Shown here: positions 33,762 through 43,631 of the stretch, in pieces | Layout: every line of letters starts with the position of its first letter | How positions within the stretch are numbered: position 1 is the stretch's first letter | Assembly (NCBI GenBank): GCA_903939115.1 | Contig: CAJAFV010000028.1 | Location: 62,001 to 126,000, forward strand | Origin: an uncultured Geobacteraceae bacterium | GTDB lineage: Bacteria; Desulfobacterota; Desulfuromonadia; Geobacterales; Pseudopelobacteraceae | Direction: 5' to 3' | Length of the DNA stretch: 64,000 bases | Position numbers and translations under genes: made by a program | The notes under the pieces: generated by a model | Database searches by the model: none | Told to the model about the DNA's origin: nothing | What the model saw: the letters and a program-made list of their open reading frames with translations, nothing else

Positions 33762-35051
33762 ATGAAACAGCTTAGAAGTTTCATCACCATCTGTCTCATC
33801 CTGGTACCGGCACTCTGCCTGGCGGCGGACGCCGAATATGGTTATCCACTGCCCGGTCCCTATGGGGCGACGATCATCGGGACGCCATCAGCACTGAAAG
33901 CGGAACTCCCCAAGGAGATCAACTCCAAACGGGTTCTACTTGACGTCATTCCCGGCGTAACGAAACCGGAAATATTCTATTACGATGAAGGCTTGAAATG
34001 TACCGTCGCCTTTCAGGACAAAAAAGCCCCGTTGCTCTTCCTGATTGCCGGCACCGGTTCCGGTGACCAGTCGGCAAAAATGATGGCACTGATGAAGGCC
34101 ATGTACCAGGCCGGTTTCCACGTCGTCAGCCTCCCCTCGCCGACCCACCCGAATTTCGTCATCTCCGGCTCACATAGCCACGTCCCGGGCGACCTGACCG
34201 AAGACGCTGCAGACCTGTACGGGGTGATGGAACATATTTGGAACAGGTACAAAAAGGACATTGAAGTATCCGACTTCTATATCTCCGGATTCAGCCTGGG
34301 AGCAACCCAGTCCGCCTTTGTCGCCAAACTGGACGACGAGAAGAAAAGCTTTAACTTCCGTAAGGTCCTGATGATCAATCCGGCGGTAAACCTCTTTGAC
34401 TCGGTGTCACGGATCGAAGGAACGCTGGACAGCATAGCGGGCGGCCCGAAAGAAGGCGCTAAATATATTAACAGCCTGATCGCCAAATTTACCGAATTCT
34501 ACGAGAAGAGTGAGACAACCGGTTTCAACGAGAACTTCCTCTACGCGCTTGCCAAATCGGGCACCGTCACCCAGGATGATGCGGCACGGATTATCGGGGT
34601 ATCATTCCGAATCGCCTCCGCAGGGATGATCTTTTCGTCCGATGTTATGACCAACGGCGGCTATGTTGTGCCGAAGAACCGTGTCCTGACCAATGGCGAC
34701 GACCTGGCCGGCTATATGCGCGTCAGTACCCATCTCAGCTTCATCGATTACTTCAACGAGGTTATGTTCCCCTACTTCAAGAGCAAGCGCCCGGGGCTTA
34801 CCCGGGAAGCCTATATCGCCTCTCTCGGCCTCAAGAACATCGAGCCCTACCTGAAGTCCAACCTGAAGGTCGGCGTCATAACCAACGAGAACGATTTCAT
34901 CCTCTCGAAAGAAGATCGGGATTACCTCCGGCAGCTGTTTGGCGAGCGGGCCAAGATCTACCCGCGTGGCGGTCATGGCGGTAATTTTGAATACAAAGAC
35001 AATCTGGCCTACACGTTAAACTTTTTCAAACCAGCAGGAGGTGAAAAATGA
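33762..35051 (+). CDS. Exported alpha/beta-hydrolase-like protein coupled to mlaA
   Basis: A 429-residue protein with a signal peptide (1-21, ending CLA-AD). The fold is alpha/beta hydrolase-like: PLLFLIAGTGSGDQS for the oxyanion strand, nucleophile elbow GFSLG at 176-180 (Ser178), Asp378 in NENDF and His405 in GGHGG. A Ser-Asp-His triad is therefore plausible. The extra HPNFVISGSHSHVPG loop is unusual. Its stop overlaps the mlaA start (ATGA), so the products are made together. A lipase or acyl-esterase that works on lipids handled by MlaA is a reasonable inference, not shown by the sequence. Confidence 0.8.
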   Translation: MKQLRSFITICLILVPALCLAADAEYGYPLPGPYGATIIGTPSALKAELPKEINSKRVLLDVIPGVTKPEIFYYDEGLKCTVAFQDKKAPLLFLIAGTGSGDQSAKMMALMKAMYQAGFHVVSLPSPTHPNFVISGSHSHVPGDLTEDAADLYGVMEHIWNRYKKDIEVSDFYISGFSLGATQSAFVAKLDDEKKSFNFRKVLMINPAVNLFDSVSRIEGTLDSIAGGPKEGAKYINSLIAKFTEFYEKSETTGFNENFLYALAKSGTVTQDDAARIIGVSFRIASAGMIFSSDVMTNGGYVVPKNRVLTNGDDLAGYMRVSTHLSFIDYFNEVMFPYFKSKRPGLTREAYIASLGLKNIEPYLKSNLKVGVITNENDFILSKEDRDYLRQLFGERAKIYPRGGHGGNFEYKDNLAYTLNFFKPAGGEK

Positions 35052-35821
35052 GGCTCATAATCATTCGTCCGGCTTACCTGATGTTTGCAGCACTCTGTCT
35101 GGCGGTTTCTCTTTCCGGCTGCGCCACGACCGGCGCCACCCTTGCCCCGGAAGTACCCGCCATGCATTCGCTCAGCGAAGTAACCGATGACCGCGTTACG
35201 ATGACACCTGACCCCTGGTACGGCTTTAACCGCGGCATGTACAAGTTCAACTACAACCTGGACAAATACGTGTTGCTCCCGGTCGTGAGCGGTTATGAGT
35301 TCATCACTCCGACAGTCGTTCAGAGTGGCGTATCCAACTTCTTCAACAACATTGGTGAAGTCCGCAACCTGACCAACAACCTCTTTCAACTGAAGGGGAA
35401 GGATTCGCTTATCACACTCGGCCGCTTTGTGACCAACAGCACTCTCGGTATCGCCGGTCTTTTCGACCCGGCGACCAGTATGGGCATGGAACGTCAGGTT
35501 GAGGATTTTGGTCAGACCCTTGGCTACTGGGGTACTGGAACCGGCAACTATCTGGTTCTACCACTTTTCGGCCCTTCCAACGTGCGCGACACCGGCGGAC
35601 TGATTGTTGACAGCGGCATCCATTACGGGATCAAGAGCGCCATCGATCCGCTTGGAAACGCCGAACATGGCGATGCCATCCTACTTGGAATAACCGCGCT
35701 GGATGCTATTGACAAACGTCACGTTGAAAAATTCCGCTACAACGGCAGCGACTACCCGTTCGAGTACGATATGGTCCGCTGGTTGGCCGGCGAGAAGAGA
35801 AAACTTGAAGTTATGAAGTAG
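35048..35821 (+). CDS. mlaA: MlaA (VacJ) outer-membrane lipid-asymmetry lipoprotein
   Basis: A 257-residue lipoprotein (lipobox LSGC near residue 25) with the MlaA/VacJ signature DPWYGFNRGMYKFNYNLDKY, then GVSNFFNNIGEVRNLTNNLF, GRFVTNSTLGIAGLFDPA, and ATSMGMERQVEDFGQTLGYWG (in part). MlaA removes mislocalised phospholipid from the outer leaflet of the outer membrane. Here it is not next to mlaBCDEF but is fused in expression to an exported hydrolase. GGAGGTG precedes its ATG inside the upstream gene. Confidence 0.95.
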   Translation: MRLIIIRPAYLMFAALCLAVSLSGCATTGATLAPEVPAMHSLSEVTDDRVTMTPDPWYGFNRGMYKFNYNLDKYVLLPVVSGYEFITPTVVQSGVSNFFNNIGEVRNLTNNLFQLKGKDSLITLGRFVTNSTLGIAGLFDPATSMGMERQVEDFGQTLGYWGTGTGNYLVLPLFGPSNVRDTGGLIVDSGIHYGIKSAIDPLGNAEHGDAILLGITALDAIDKRHVEKFRYNGSDYPFEYDMVRWLAGEKRKLEVMK

Positions 35822-35841
35822 GAAGTACCTTGTTCTGAAAC

Positions 35842-35884
35842 AAGCAAGACCTCCGTGGTTTAATTACCCCCGGAGGTCTTGCTT
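35842..35884. terminator. Bidirectional hairpin terminator between mlaA and the AsmA-like gene
   Basis: AAGCAAGACCTCCG pairs perfectly with CGGAGGTCTTGCTT (14 bp) around a 15-nt loop. It sits between two convergent genes. The A- and T-containing stem ends give short U-tracts in both directions. Confidence 0.85.
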
Positions 35885-35886
35885 TA

Positions 35887-38800
35887 TCAATCAAAAATCA
35901 CCTTGTTCGTATCGGTGACCAACGTTTCAGGAAGCATGAACGTTCTTTTAAAAATATTGTAGACCCCGGTGGACAAGTTTTCCACCGGCCTGGTAGAAAC
36001 GACAGGATCGTTCCAATTTCCTTTTACATCAAAAAAACTAACCAGAAAACTTTGATCCCCCCCGGTTAACAGCCATCCTAACACAGGAATATGACTGACG
36101 ACATAACTTATAGTCTGCAGTGGTTGTGCCGCTAAGACCATGTCCAGCTCTTTTTTTATAAAGTCCGTTTTTCCCACAGCTTTAACCGTTACCGACGGAC
36201 TCTGTAATGTCATGTCTGTTGTTTCTGCACAGCCATCACTCATGTTGAAACTCCCCTGAATGGAGTCGTAAAGCGTTCCTTCTTGTGCTATTCGAGGTAA
36301 ACGGAATTTTAAAATCCGGGTAACATTGAAAACAGAAAAAACCTTTAATAAAACGTTGGATTTATAGATTACACCCTTCCCCATCTGAAATTTGTTCGAA
36401 CCCCGGACGCTCTTCAACAGCTCCTCACCGTTATTCCCTTCGGCGGTCAGATCACCTTCGGAAGTAAGCAGTCCGGTGATAACGTGTTCTTTTCCGGCAA
36501 ACGTAAGTAGTTGTGTAACATCCACGTTCTCCACCCGGTAGTGGGCCTGATAGAGCGGCCCATCTTGAGTGGAGAAGTCAGCCGTGCCACTTCCCGATAC
36601 CGTGCCGTCACATACCCTCGCGTTGAAATCATGAATTATCATGGAGCCGTTTTTGTACGCAAGAGTCGCGTTAAGAGCGGAAACAGGCACGTTGCTTCCT
36701 GTATCTTTTGAGATTTTAAACCCGCCTTCGCTGATGCCCAGTTTTGCCGTACCCCGAAACGTTTTTTTAAGTTCAGCAGAGTTATTCCCTGTGGCAGTGA
36801 AATCTCCTTCTGAAGTAAGCAGACCGGTGACAACGTGTTCTTTTCCAGCCAACATAAGGAGCTGTCTAACGTCCACTCTCTCCACCAGATAGTGTGCCTG
36901 ATAGAGCGGCCCATCTTGCGAGGAGAGGTCAGCCGTACCTTTTCCTGACACCGTGCCACCAAAAACGTCAAGACGTGCTTTTTGAACATCAACCCGGTTG
37001 TTTTTCATGAAAACATGAGAAGATACGTTTTTCACAGCTCTATCCTCACCGGGGGATATAAGACCGAGATCACTCAGGTGCAAGAGAGGGGATGAAAAGT
37101 GTATCTCACTGACCGGGTCTCTGAAATTTTTCACACTTCCCGATACGGTAACATCAGATTTTCCGAGATGTCCTGTCAGTTGCTTTGCTTCCAGACCAGA
37201 TTCTGAAATGGTGATGGTACTGTTGATGCCACTCAAGGGTGCGATCTGTTCAAACGGTCTTAAAGAAAATTCCGCTAAAGTCACAGCACCCTGCCAACGG
37301 ATATTTTGTGGTTCAGAAGGATGGCCGGATGCGTTGAAGGCCGCTTTTGCCATGCCGGACAGATGATATTTATCAAACCCGTGAATAACCGGGAGAAGCG
37401 CGGCGACGTCGAATAGATTAGTAGTGACTGCAGCCGACAGCGGAACTTTGTCGTTATAGCGATAGGTTGCGTTGACATTCACATCTAGTGATGGCAGCTC
37501 ATAGTGCAATTCAGAAATTTGCGCTTGCGTCGCAGCGAAAACTGCCCCAAACGTAACCCGGTTCGACATGCCGGCCGGCTTGGTGATAACAGAAGAGTAT
37601 TGATAGACGGCTCCGGACAGGTCCCATGCCCCGCTGAGCCGATAATCACTCACCAGCCCCACTCCGGACAGAAGGAGCGATGAAGGGCCACTCACGATCA
37701 ATTTTGGCTCTTTATTCTGACGCAGCAACCAGTCAATTTCACTTTGTGCAGGAGACATCCGCATTGAAAACGGGTAACTGGCTGGTGTATCAAGAGGATA
37801 CCCGGCTATCGTGCCTTCGAGTGTAAAGGGTGATTGTCCGAAAATACCGGTCGCGTTGCGGAGGCTGAAATCCTTACCGTGAAACTCCAGATCAGTTTTG
37901 ATCTGTGAAATCATCGGAACCTGCGGACCAAAACGTAACTGACCGTTATTGATACTGGCGCGTACAGATACGGTATTGTAGTTCGTACCGACGCCCATAT
38001 TGCGTATCTGGCTGACTGTGCCATCCAGAGTACCTTTCTCAACAGTGAGTACCCCCCCTTTGATGTACTTTTCAAGGAAATCAGCGGTAGCATTAGGAAT
38101 AACTCCATACGGGATGTAGTGCTTCAGCTCTTCAATATGCAGCGGTGAACTGCTTACCGTAGCCTTGAGATGCGGGTCCTTGTCATGCCTGTCCAGTAAA
38201 GCCCCGCTCCCCTTCAGTTGCAGACCGTCAATATTCAGGTCAAACGATTTTACCAGGACATTTTTGGAGTCTAACTTCGCACTGTATCTGAGGGTAATTT
38301 CCTCCGGCATGATAGTGACGTGAAAGACCTCTGGATATTCAAGGTGGAGTTTTTTAAGCGTAAGGTCACCTTCCGTAGAAAAATCACTCATCGTACCTTT
38401 CAATGTTGCCACAACGTCAAGCTGACCTTGTATTTTTTCAAATGGCAGAAAACGGCCATAGTAGGGCCAATATCGGGCCAGATTAATATTTTTCACCGTA
38501 AGGGCTGCGTTAAGTTTTATCGCACTAACAGCTTCTCCCTGCAGTGGAATCCCGGCTTCACCCCAGAGAGACAGCTCTTCGCGCCCTCTCTGTTCGTCAA
38601 TAACAGCGGCTAACGTGAATTCGGAGGATTTACCACGCGTCAGGCCGTCAATCTGCATATTCAGCTGCTCCAGTGTCGTTACCAACACCTCTTTTTCACG
38701 AAGATGATCGGTAAAACGGAGCGTGCCATCAGTAATTTTGATATTTTGAATATGCGGTTCAAACGTTGAAGACGTGTCGGTAAACAGGTCATTGACAGAA

Positions 38801-39177
38801 AATGTGCCGTCCTGATTTCTGACAAGCATAAGCTCCGGTCGCTCAAGAACGACTCCGTGAATGCGCACCTCTTTATGGAGTAGCGGCAGCAGGGCCACCC
38901 TGAAGGTAAGTCGGTCAACCGTCAGCAACTTCGTATCTCCGGCACTCTCTTTTATTTTGAGACCTTTGAAAACAACGGCGGGGTAAAATTGCCAGGAAAT
39001 GGCGGCTGAATCATACGTGACAGGTCGTTTTAATGACGTTTCCAGCGTATTCAGAATGTACGTTTTGTAGTTATCAAGATTGAGTACGCGGGGAAGCAGA
39101 ACCAAAACCGAGACAGAAAAAAGTGTTGCTATGGAAATAATTACCGTAATTATTTTCATGAAAAATGTTCTGGTCAT
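35887..39177 (-). CDS. AsmA-family (TamB-like) envelope protein with internal duplication
   Basis: A 1096-residue protein with one N-terminal membrane helix (about 8-28) and a large periplasmic part. The AsmA start is clear (ILNTLETSLKRPVTYDSAAI and WQFYPAVVFKGLKI), and so is the C-terminal AsmA_2-like half with repeated beta modules ending MSDGCAETTDMTLQSPSVTV. AsmA-like proteins form beta-groove bridges for phospholipid movement to the outer membrane. Two modules of about 60 residues near the C-terminus are almost identical (GTVSGKGTADLSSQDGPLYQ and GTVSGSGTADFSTQDGPLYQ). AAGGTG precedes the ATG. Confidence 0.85.
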   Translation of the reverse strand: MTRTFFMKIITVIISIATLFSVSVLVLLPRVLNLDNYKTYILNTLETSLKRPVTYDSAAISWQFYPAVVFKGLKIKESAGDTKLLTVDRLTFRVALLPLLHKEVRIHGVVLERPELMLVRNQDGTFSVNDLFTDTSSTFEPHIQNIKITDGTLRFTDHLREKEVLVTTLEQLNMQIDGLTRGKSSEFTLAAVIDEQRGREELSLWGEAGIPLQGEAVSAIKLNAALTVKNINLARYWPYYGRFLPFEKIQGQLDVVATLKGTMSDFSTEGDLTLKKLHLEYPEVFHVTIMPEEITLRYSAKLDSKNVLVKSFDLNIDGLQLKGSGALLDRHDKDPHLKATVSSSPLHIEELKHYIPYGVIPNATADFLEKYIKGGVLTVEKGTLDGTVSQIRNMGVGTNYNTVSVRASINNGQLRFGPQVPMISQIKTDLEFHGKDFSLRNATGIFGQSPFTLEGTIAGYPLDTPASYPFSMRMSPAQSEIDWLLRQNKEPKLIVSGPSSLLLSGVGLVSDYRLSGAWDLSGAVYQYSSVITKPAGMSNRVTFGAVFAATQAQISELHYELPSLDVNVNATYRYNDKVPLSAAVTTNLFDVAALLPVIHGFDKYHLSGMAKAAFNASGHPSEPQNIRWQGAVTLAEFSLRPFEQIAPLSGINSTITISESGLEAKQLTGHLGKSDVTVSGSVKNFRDPVSEIHFSSPLLHLSDLGLISPGEDRAVKNVSSHVFMKNNRVDVQKARLDVFGGTVSGKGTADLSSQDGPLYQAHYLVERVDVRQLLMLAGKEHVVTGLLTSEGDFTATGNNSAELKKTFRGTAKLGISEGGFKISKDTGSNVPVSALNATLAYKNGSMIIHDFNARVCDGTVSGSGTADFSTQDGPLYQAHYRVENVDVTQLLTFAGKEHVITGLLTSEGDLTAEGNNGEELLKSVRGSNKFQMGKGVIYKSNVLLKVFSVFNVTRILKFRLPRIAQEGTLYDSIQGSFNMSDGCAETTDMTLQSPSVTVKAVGKTDFIKKELDMVLAAQPLQTISYVVSHIPVLGWLLTGGDQSFLVSFFDVKGNWNDPVVSTRPVENLSTGVYNIFKRTFMLPETLVTDTNKVIFD

Positions 39178-39202
39178 GACACCTTCATATAAAATAGTTT
39201 GC

Positions 39203-42200
39203 TCAATGTCTTAACTGCGTCTCAGTTTCGGCCTTGAACAGCTCATATTCGGCACGCAGGGCCGCTATCCTCGCTCTGATATCAGCTGCCTCACCCTCCT
39301 TGACGCACGCTTCAAGTTCAAGGGCAACTGCATACATCCGATCGGCTCCGATGTTGCCCGACACACCCTTGATCGAATGTGCGCAACCGGCGGCGGCCTT
39401 ACTATCTCCGGAGACGATCGCTGCTTCAAGAACGGGAAGATCCTGATCAACTTCCTTGAAAAACAGGGCGACAAATTTAGGAATCATCTCATCATGATTG
39501 CTGAGACGTTGCAGGAGCGCGGGACGATTGAAGATCGCCTTCTGATCCTCAGCCGGATCAGTGTGCGTAACGGGATCCGCCGGAATACCAACGTCCTTCA
39601 GAAGGCGATTCAGAACCGATAAGACATCTTCCTGTTGGAACGGCTTGCTGACGTAATCATCCATCCCCGCATCTCGGCACCTGTCCCTGTCCTCTTTCAT
39701 GGCAAACGCGGTCATGGCGGCGATCGGAATATGCCCTCCCGTAGCGGTTTCCAGCTCCCGAATCCTGCGTGAGGCCAGGAGACCGTCCATAACCGGCATC
39801 TGGACATCCATGAAGATAAGGTCAAAGCTGGGGTCACTCTGCCAGGCCTCCACGGCTTCTTCTCCGTTATTGACCAGAGTCACGGTATGACCGAAGCTCA
39901 CCAGCATCGTCTTGATAATGAGCTGGTTGATGGGAACGTCCTCAGCGACGAGAATAGAGAGCCGTGACCGGCTTTCCAGCACCGTGTACCGAGTGACAGG
40001 TGCATTTTCCGAATGCCGGGCGTTTTCAGATTTTCCTGAGGTTCTCGAGGGTGAAATGAGCAGACAGAGCAGATCGTGAAGTTCCGTATGAATGATCGGT
40101 TTTGTGAGATAACCGTCGACTTTCAGTTCACGACAGCGTTGTGAGTCACCCCTCATACCGGCGCTCGGCATAAGGATGCAGCGCAAGGAATCATAACAGG
40201 GCTGACGACGGATATCTTCGGCCAGCTGCCAGCCATCACATTCCGGCATCATAACGTCTATCAGAACAAAATCGAATGGGATGTCCAACCGAATTGATTC
40301 ATCGAGGGCCTTCATTGCAGCAACCCCGTTTTCGGCCAGGGAGGTGGTCATCCCCCATTTCCCCAGGAAGTCGGCCAGCATGGCGCGGTTGATAGCTATG
40401 TCGTCCACAACCAGCGCAGAACGGCCCTTGAGCTGCGCTTCGCCGGGGAGCGCCTGTGGAGCATGGTTGATCGCGAAGCGTGCCGTGAAGATGAAACAGC
40501 TCCCCTTGCCGACCTCACTCTCCACCCTGACTGTTCCTTCCATCAATTCAACAAGAGTCCTGGTTATCGCAAGGCCAAGGCCGGTTCCGCCGAACGACTT
40601 GGTAGTCGACGCATCTGCCTGCTCAAACGGGTCAAAGATAATTCTCTGTTTTTCCGGTGGTATACCGATCCCTTCATCCTGAATGCCGAAAGACAACAGG
40701 CACGCCCCTGAATCTCCACATCCATCATCGTTAAACACGCTTACATTCACCACCACCTGCCCGCGAGCAGTGAACTTAATGGCATTGCCGACCAGGTTGA
40801 TAAGAATCTGTCTCAGACGGCCGGGATCGCCGATCAGGGCATCAGGAACGTCCGGATTCGGATTAAAGAGTACGATCAGCCCTTTATCTGCAGCTCGGAC
40901 GGCAAGACTCTGCAGCGTCTGTCCGATGGTGGTTCGGAGTAGAAAAGGGATACTCTCCAGTTCTATCTTCCCCGCCTCGATCTTGGAAAAATCGAGGATA
41001 TCGTTGATAATCGAGAGGAGATGATCGGCCGAGCTCTTCACTCCGTCCAGATAACTCTTCTGCTCGCGGCTGATTTCTGATGTCAGACATAAATCCGTCA
41101 AACCGATAATCCCGTTCATAGGGGTGCGGATTTCATGGCTCATGTTGGCTAAAAACTGGCTCTTGGCCCTGCTGGCACTCTCGGCAACGGCAATGGATTC
41201 GCGCATATCGCGCAGATAGCGACGAATACCGGCAACAAGGAGGATAAGCACCGCTCCGGAAACGAAAACCAGGATAGTGAACCCTATCTTTACAGCGCGT
41301 AACTGTTTTATCTCCAGTATTTTCAAATAGGTGAATATTGTGTAGCCATCCTTGCTTTGCTGGCTTCGCGCCAACATGTGGGGAGTATCGCTTCCGGGCA
41401 GCGTGATGGAGGGGTACAAGGGAAACCGATCACCGAAATTTCCGATTTTCAGTGTAGAAAAATCCCGCCGTTTGTACTGCTTATCACGAGCCTCAGGAGT
41501 AAGATGAAAAACCTGGGCGTCTTCAAGGGCACTATGCTCAAGCACCTTATCGCTTGAAAGGATGATCACGCCCGCTTCATCGGTTACAAAACAGTTAAAC
41601 CGGCTAAACCATTTGGAAAGTCTGGTTATATCGATCTTGATAGTCACTACGCCGCTTATTTGCGCACCATCATAAATCGGTGCGGAGAAAAACAGGCCGG
41701 GAATGTTGGTTTGGCGTCCGACCGCATATTGCCTGCCACGAGCACCTGTCATGGCGCTCTTGAAGTATGCGCGGTCGGCATAGCTGATGCCGACAAACGA
41801 TTCGGGGGTTTCAAAATTGCTGCTGGCAATGCATTCACCTTTTTGATCCATGACCCAGAGAACATCGACATCCAAATCCTTCTTCTGTTTGCTCAGAAGG
41901 TGGTTAAGATTCACCAGATCCTGTCGGGAGTAGAGGGTTGCTCTTTTTTCAACAGGAGTTTTCCTTTCCCATAACGGTTGATGCCTTGTTGAACGGAGGG
42001 AGGCGATGACTGCCGAATTACCGGCAATGGTCTCCGGCAGTACATTCAAAAATGAGATGGAACGCTCGAAGTGGTATGTAACCGCTTCCGACGTCTGATG
42101 CAGTTCTGTGGAATAACGCCGAAGATCGGCTTCAAGGTGTGTATGTGCAAAATGTGAAACGGCAAAACAAGAGATGATGAGCCATCCACCAAGCAATACC

Positions 42201-42313
42201 AGGAGAAAAACTGCCGGATAACGACTTAGAAAGCCGAAACGCTGCAGCAAAGGCTGTTTTTGAGGACTATTGACAGATCCAGGATTATGTTGGAGTGACT
42301 GGTCGTCGCTCAT
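39203..42313 (-). CDS. Hybrid sensor histidine kinase: Cache-HisKA-HATPase-REC-REC-Hpt
   Basis: A 1036-residue sensor. Membrane helices at about 33-54 and 342-362 enclose a Cache-type periplasmic sensor of about 290 residues. The dimerisation domain has FLANMSHEIRTPMNG with phospho-acceptor His393, then an HATPase domain (GTGLGLAITRTLVELMEG). Two receiver domains follow (VLIDVMMPECDGW and LIFMDVQMPVMDG), then an Hpt domain with HSIKGVSGNIGADR. This is a complete His-Asp-Asp-His relay. The start at 42313 has AGGAG 9 nt upstream and is preferred over an ATG eight codons earlier. It is the last gene of a leftward signalling cluster and could phosphorylate the adjacent response regulator. Confidence 0.93.
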   Translation of the reverse strand: MSDDQSLQHNPGSVNSPQKQPLLQRFGFLSRYPAVFLLVLLGGWLIISCFAVSHFAHTHLEADLRRYSTELHQTSEAVTYHFERSISFLNVLPETIAGNSAVIASLRSTRHQPLWERKTPVEKRATLYSRQDLVNLNHLLSKQKKDLDVDVLWVMDQKGECIASSNFETPESFVGISYADRAYFKSAMTGARGRQYAVGRQTNIPGLFFSAPIYDGAQISGVVTIKIDITRLSKWFSRFNCFVTDEAGVIILSSDKVLEHSALEDAQVFHLTPEARDKQYKRRDFSTLKIGNFGDRFPLYPSITLPGSDTPHMLARSQQSKDGYTIFTYLKILEIKQLRAVKIGFTILVFVSGAVLILLVAGIRRYLRDMRESIAVAESASRAKSQFLANMSHEIRTPMNGIIGLTDLCLTSEISREQKSYLDGVKSSADHLLSIINDILDFSKIEAGKIELESIPFLLRTTIGQTLQSLAVRAADKGLIVLFNPNPDVPDALIGDPGRLRQILINLVGNAIKFTARGQVVVNVSVFNDDGCGDSGACLLSFGIQDEGIGIPPEKQRIIFDPFEQADASTTKSFGGTGLGLAITRTLVELMEGTVRVESEVGKGSCFIFTARFAINHAPQALPGEAQLKGRSALVVDDIAINRAMLADFLGKWGMTTSLAENGVAAMKALDESIRLDIPFDFVLIDVMMPECDGWQLAEDIRRQPCYDSLRCILMPSAGMRGDSQRCRELKVDGYLTKPIIHTELHDLLCLLISPSRTSGKSENARHSENAPVTRYTVLESRSRLSILVAEDVPINQLIIKTMLVSFGHTVTLVNNGEEAVEAWQSDPSFDLIFMDVQMPVMDGLLASRRIRELETATGGHIPIAAMTAFAMKEDRDRCRDAGMDDYVSKPFQQEDVLSVLNRLLKDVGIPADPVTHTDPAEDQKAIFNRPALLQRLSNHDEMIPKFVALFFKEVDQDLPVLEAAIVSGDSKAAAGCAHSIKGVSGNIGADRMYAVALELEACVKEGEAADIRARIAALRAEYELFKAETETQLRH

Positions 42314-42363
42314 GGGACGCTGCTCCTGATGGTTCATTCCGGTTGAACAGTAGACATGACGAA

Positions 42364-42978
42364 CTATTTATGAGACATATCCTCAATTATTTTCAACTGA
42401 TTTTTTAGACAGTCAGGACATATGCCGTGGCTGAATACTGCCTCAGAATGGTCGCTGATGTAACGTTCCAGCTGGTGCCAGTCGCTTTTGTCATCCCTGA
42501 TCTTCTTACAGTATGAACAGATCGGAATTATCCCCTCAAGCTGCTTGATGCGTGCGAGTGCAGCTTCAAGCTGATCTCTCTGCTCTTTTACAAGGTCACT
42601 GCGTCGTTTCAATTCGATATGGTTGCGTACCCGGAGCTTGAGTAGATCCAGATTCACCGGTTTTGTCAGATAATCGATTCCACCCACTTTCAGCCCTGTT
42701 ATTTCAGCTTCTATGGCATCCTTTGCCGTCAGAAAAAGAATCGGAATATCAGCATATGTTGCCTCCGCCTTGATTAGCCTGCAGACATCAAAACCACTCA
42801 GATCGGGCATCATCACATCAAGAATGAGCAAATCAGGTGACGTATCATTGACCTGGCTGACGGCATCACACCCATTGGTTGCTGTGAAAATATCGTAAGT
42901 ACCCTGCAATGCTTTCATCAGCAGCTGAATATTAATCGGATCGTCATCAACGATCAATATGCGGGGTTTATCGTTCAT
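42364..42978 (-). CDS. Response regulator with C-terminal four-cysteine module
   Basis: A 204-residue protein. Residues 1-122 are a receiver domain (ILIVDDDPINIQLL; phospho-acceptor Asp54 in LLILDVMMPD; Lys in LTKPVNLD). A short coiled coil (SDLVKEQRDQLEAALARI) leads to a compact module with LEGIIPICSYCKKIRDD and FSHGICPDC. Cys154, 157, 187 and 190 form a CX2C-X29-CX2C pattern expected to bind zinc or another metal. There is no DNA-binding or enzyme output domain. The same module ends the next gene upstream. GAGGAGG precedes the ATG. The output could be a protein contact or a redox or metal response; this is inference. Confidence 0.88.
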   Translation of the reverse strand: MNDKPRILIVDDDPINIQLLMKALQGTYDIFTATNGCDAVSQVNDTSPDLLILDVMMPDLSGFDVCRLIKAEATYADIPILFLTAKDAIEAEITGLKVGGIDYLTKPVNLDLLKLRVRNHIELKRRSDLVKEQRDQLEAALARIKQLEGIIPICSYCKKIRDDKSDWHQLERYISDHSEAVFSHGICPDCLKNQLKIIEDMSHK

Positions 42979-43013
42979 CTACTCACCCTCCTCATGGCTA
43001 TCAACAGGAAAAT

Positions 43014-43631
43014 TTATAATCTGCTGCTCTCTGATTTCTTTAAATCATGATCTTTCATTGTTTTGTCAAAACAGGTCGGACATATTCCATGACTGAACTG
43101 AGCTTGTGAATGCTTACTGATGTAATCTTCCACGCGATGCCACGATTCTTTGTCATCACGGATTTGCTTGCAGTACATGCAAATCGGAATTATTCCCTCT
43201 AATTGCTGTACCTGATTTCGGGCATCCTTCAATTCTGCTTCTGTACGCTCCTTTTCCGCCAAGGCCTCGACCATAGAGTTGAAAGATTGGGAAAATCCAC
43301 CCAGAAAATGCACCCGTTGCTCGTAGTCCCCGTGTGCAATTTGCCTGGTCTGCCAGGTAAGATGCTGCAAAGAAGAGTGGAGCTGTTTATACGGGGCTGA
43401 AATCTGATTGCGTGGCGGGGGCGTTACATCAAGATTTCCATTCGCAAGAGCAATGATAAAGGCTTTAGCATCGTTAAGTTGTGCCAGGTACTTGTTGAAA
43501 GTCTCTACCAAACCCGTTACATCAGCATCACAATCCTCCGGCACTGCGACTGCCGGAACGTTTTCACCTGCTATCAGGTGTTCGATTTGCTCTCGTACTG
43601 CAGCGAGCAGTTGCTGTCCTGCCTGATTCAT
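43014..43631 (-). CDS. Soluble HAMP-like protein with C-terminal four-cysteine module
   Basis: A 205-residue protein without membrane segments. The central part (about 55-130) looks like a HAMP linker pair (FIIALANGNLDVTPPP; IAHGDYEQRVHFLGGFSQSF), followed by a coiled coil and the module LEGIIPICMYCKQIRDD ... FSHGICPTC (Cys151, 154, 184, 187; same 29-residue spacing as the response regulator). The start codon overlaps the V4R gene stop (ATGA). The cytoplasmic HAMP fold suggests it relays a conformational signal from a partner such as the V4R protein. Confidence 0.8.
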   Translation of the reverse strand: MNQAGQQLLAAVREQIEHLIAGENVPAVAVPEDCDADVTGLVETFNKYLAQLNDAKAFIIALANGNLDVTPPPRNQISAPYKQLHSSLQHLTWQTRQIAHGDYEQRVHFLGGFSQSFNSMVEALAEKERTEAELKDARNQVQQLEGIIPICMYCKQIRDDKESWHRVEDYISKHSQAQFSHGICPTCFDKTMKDHDLKKSESSRL

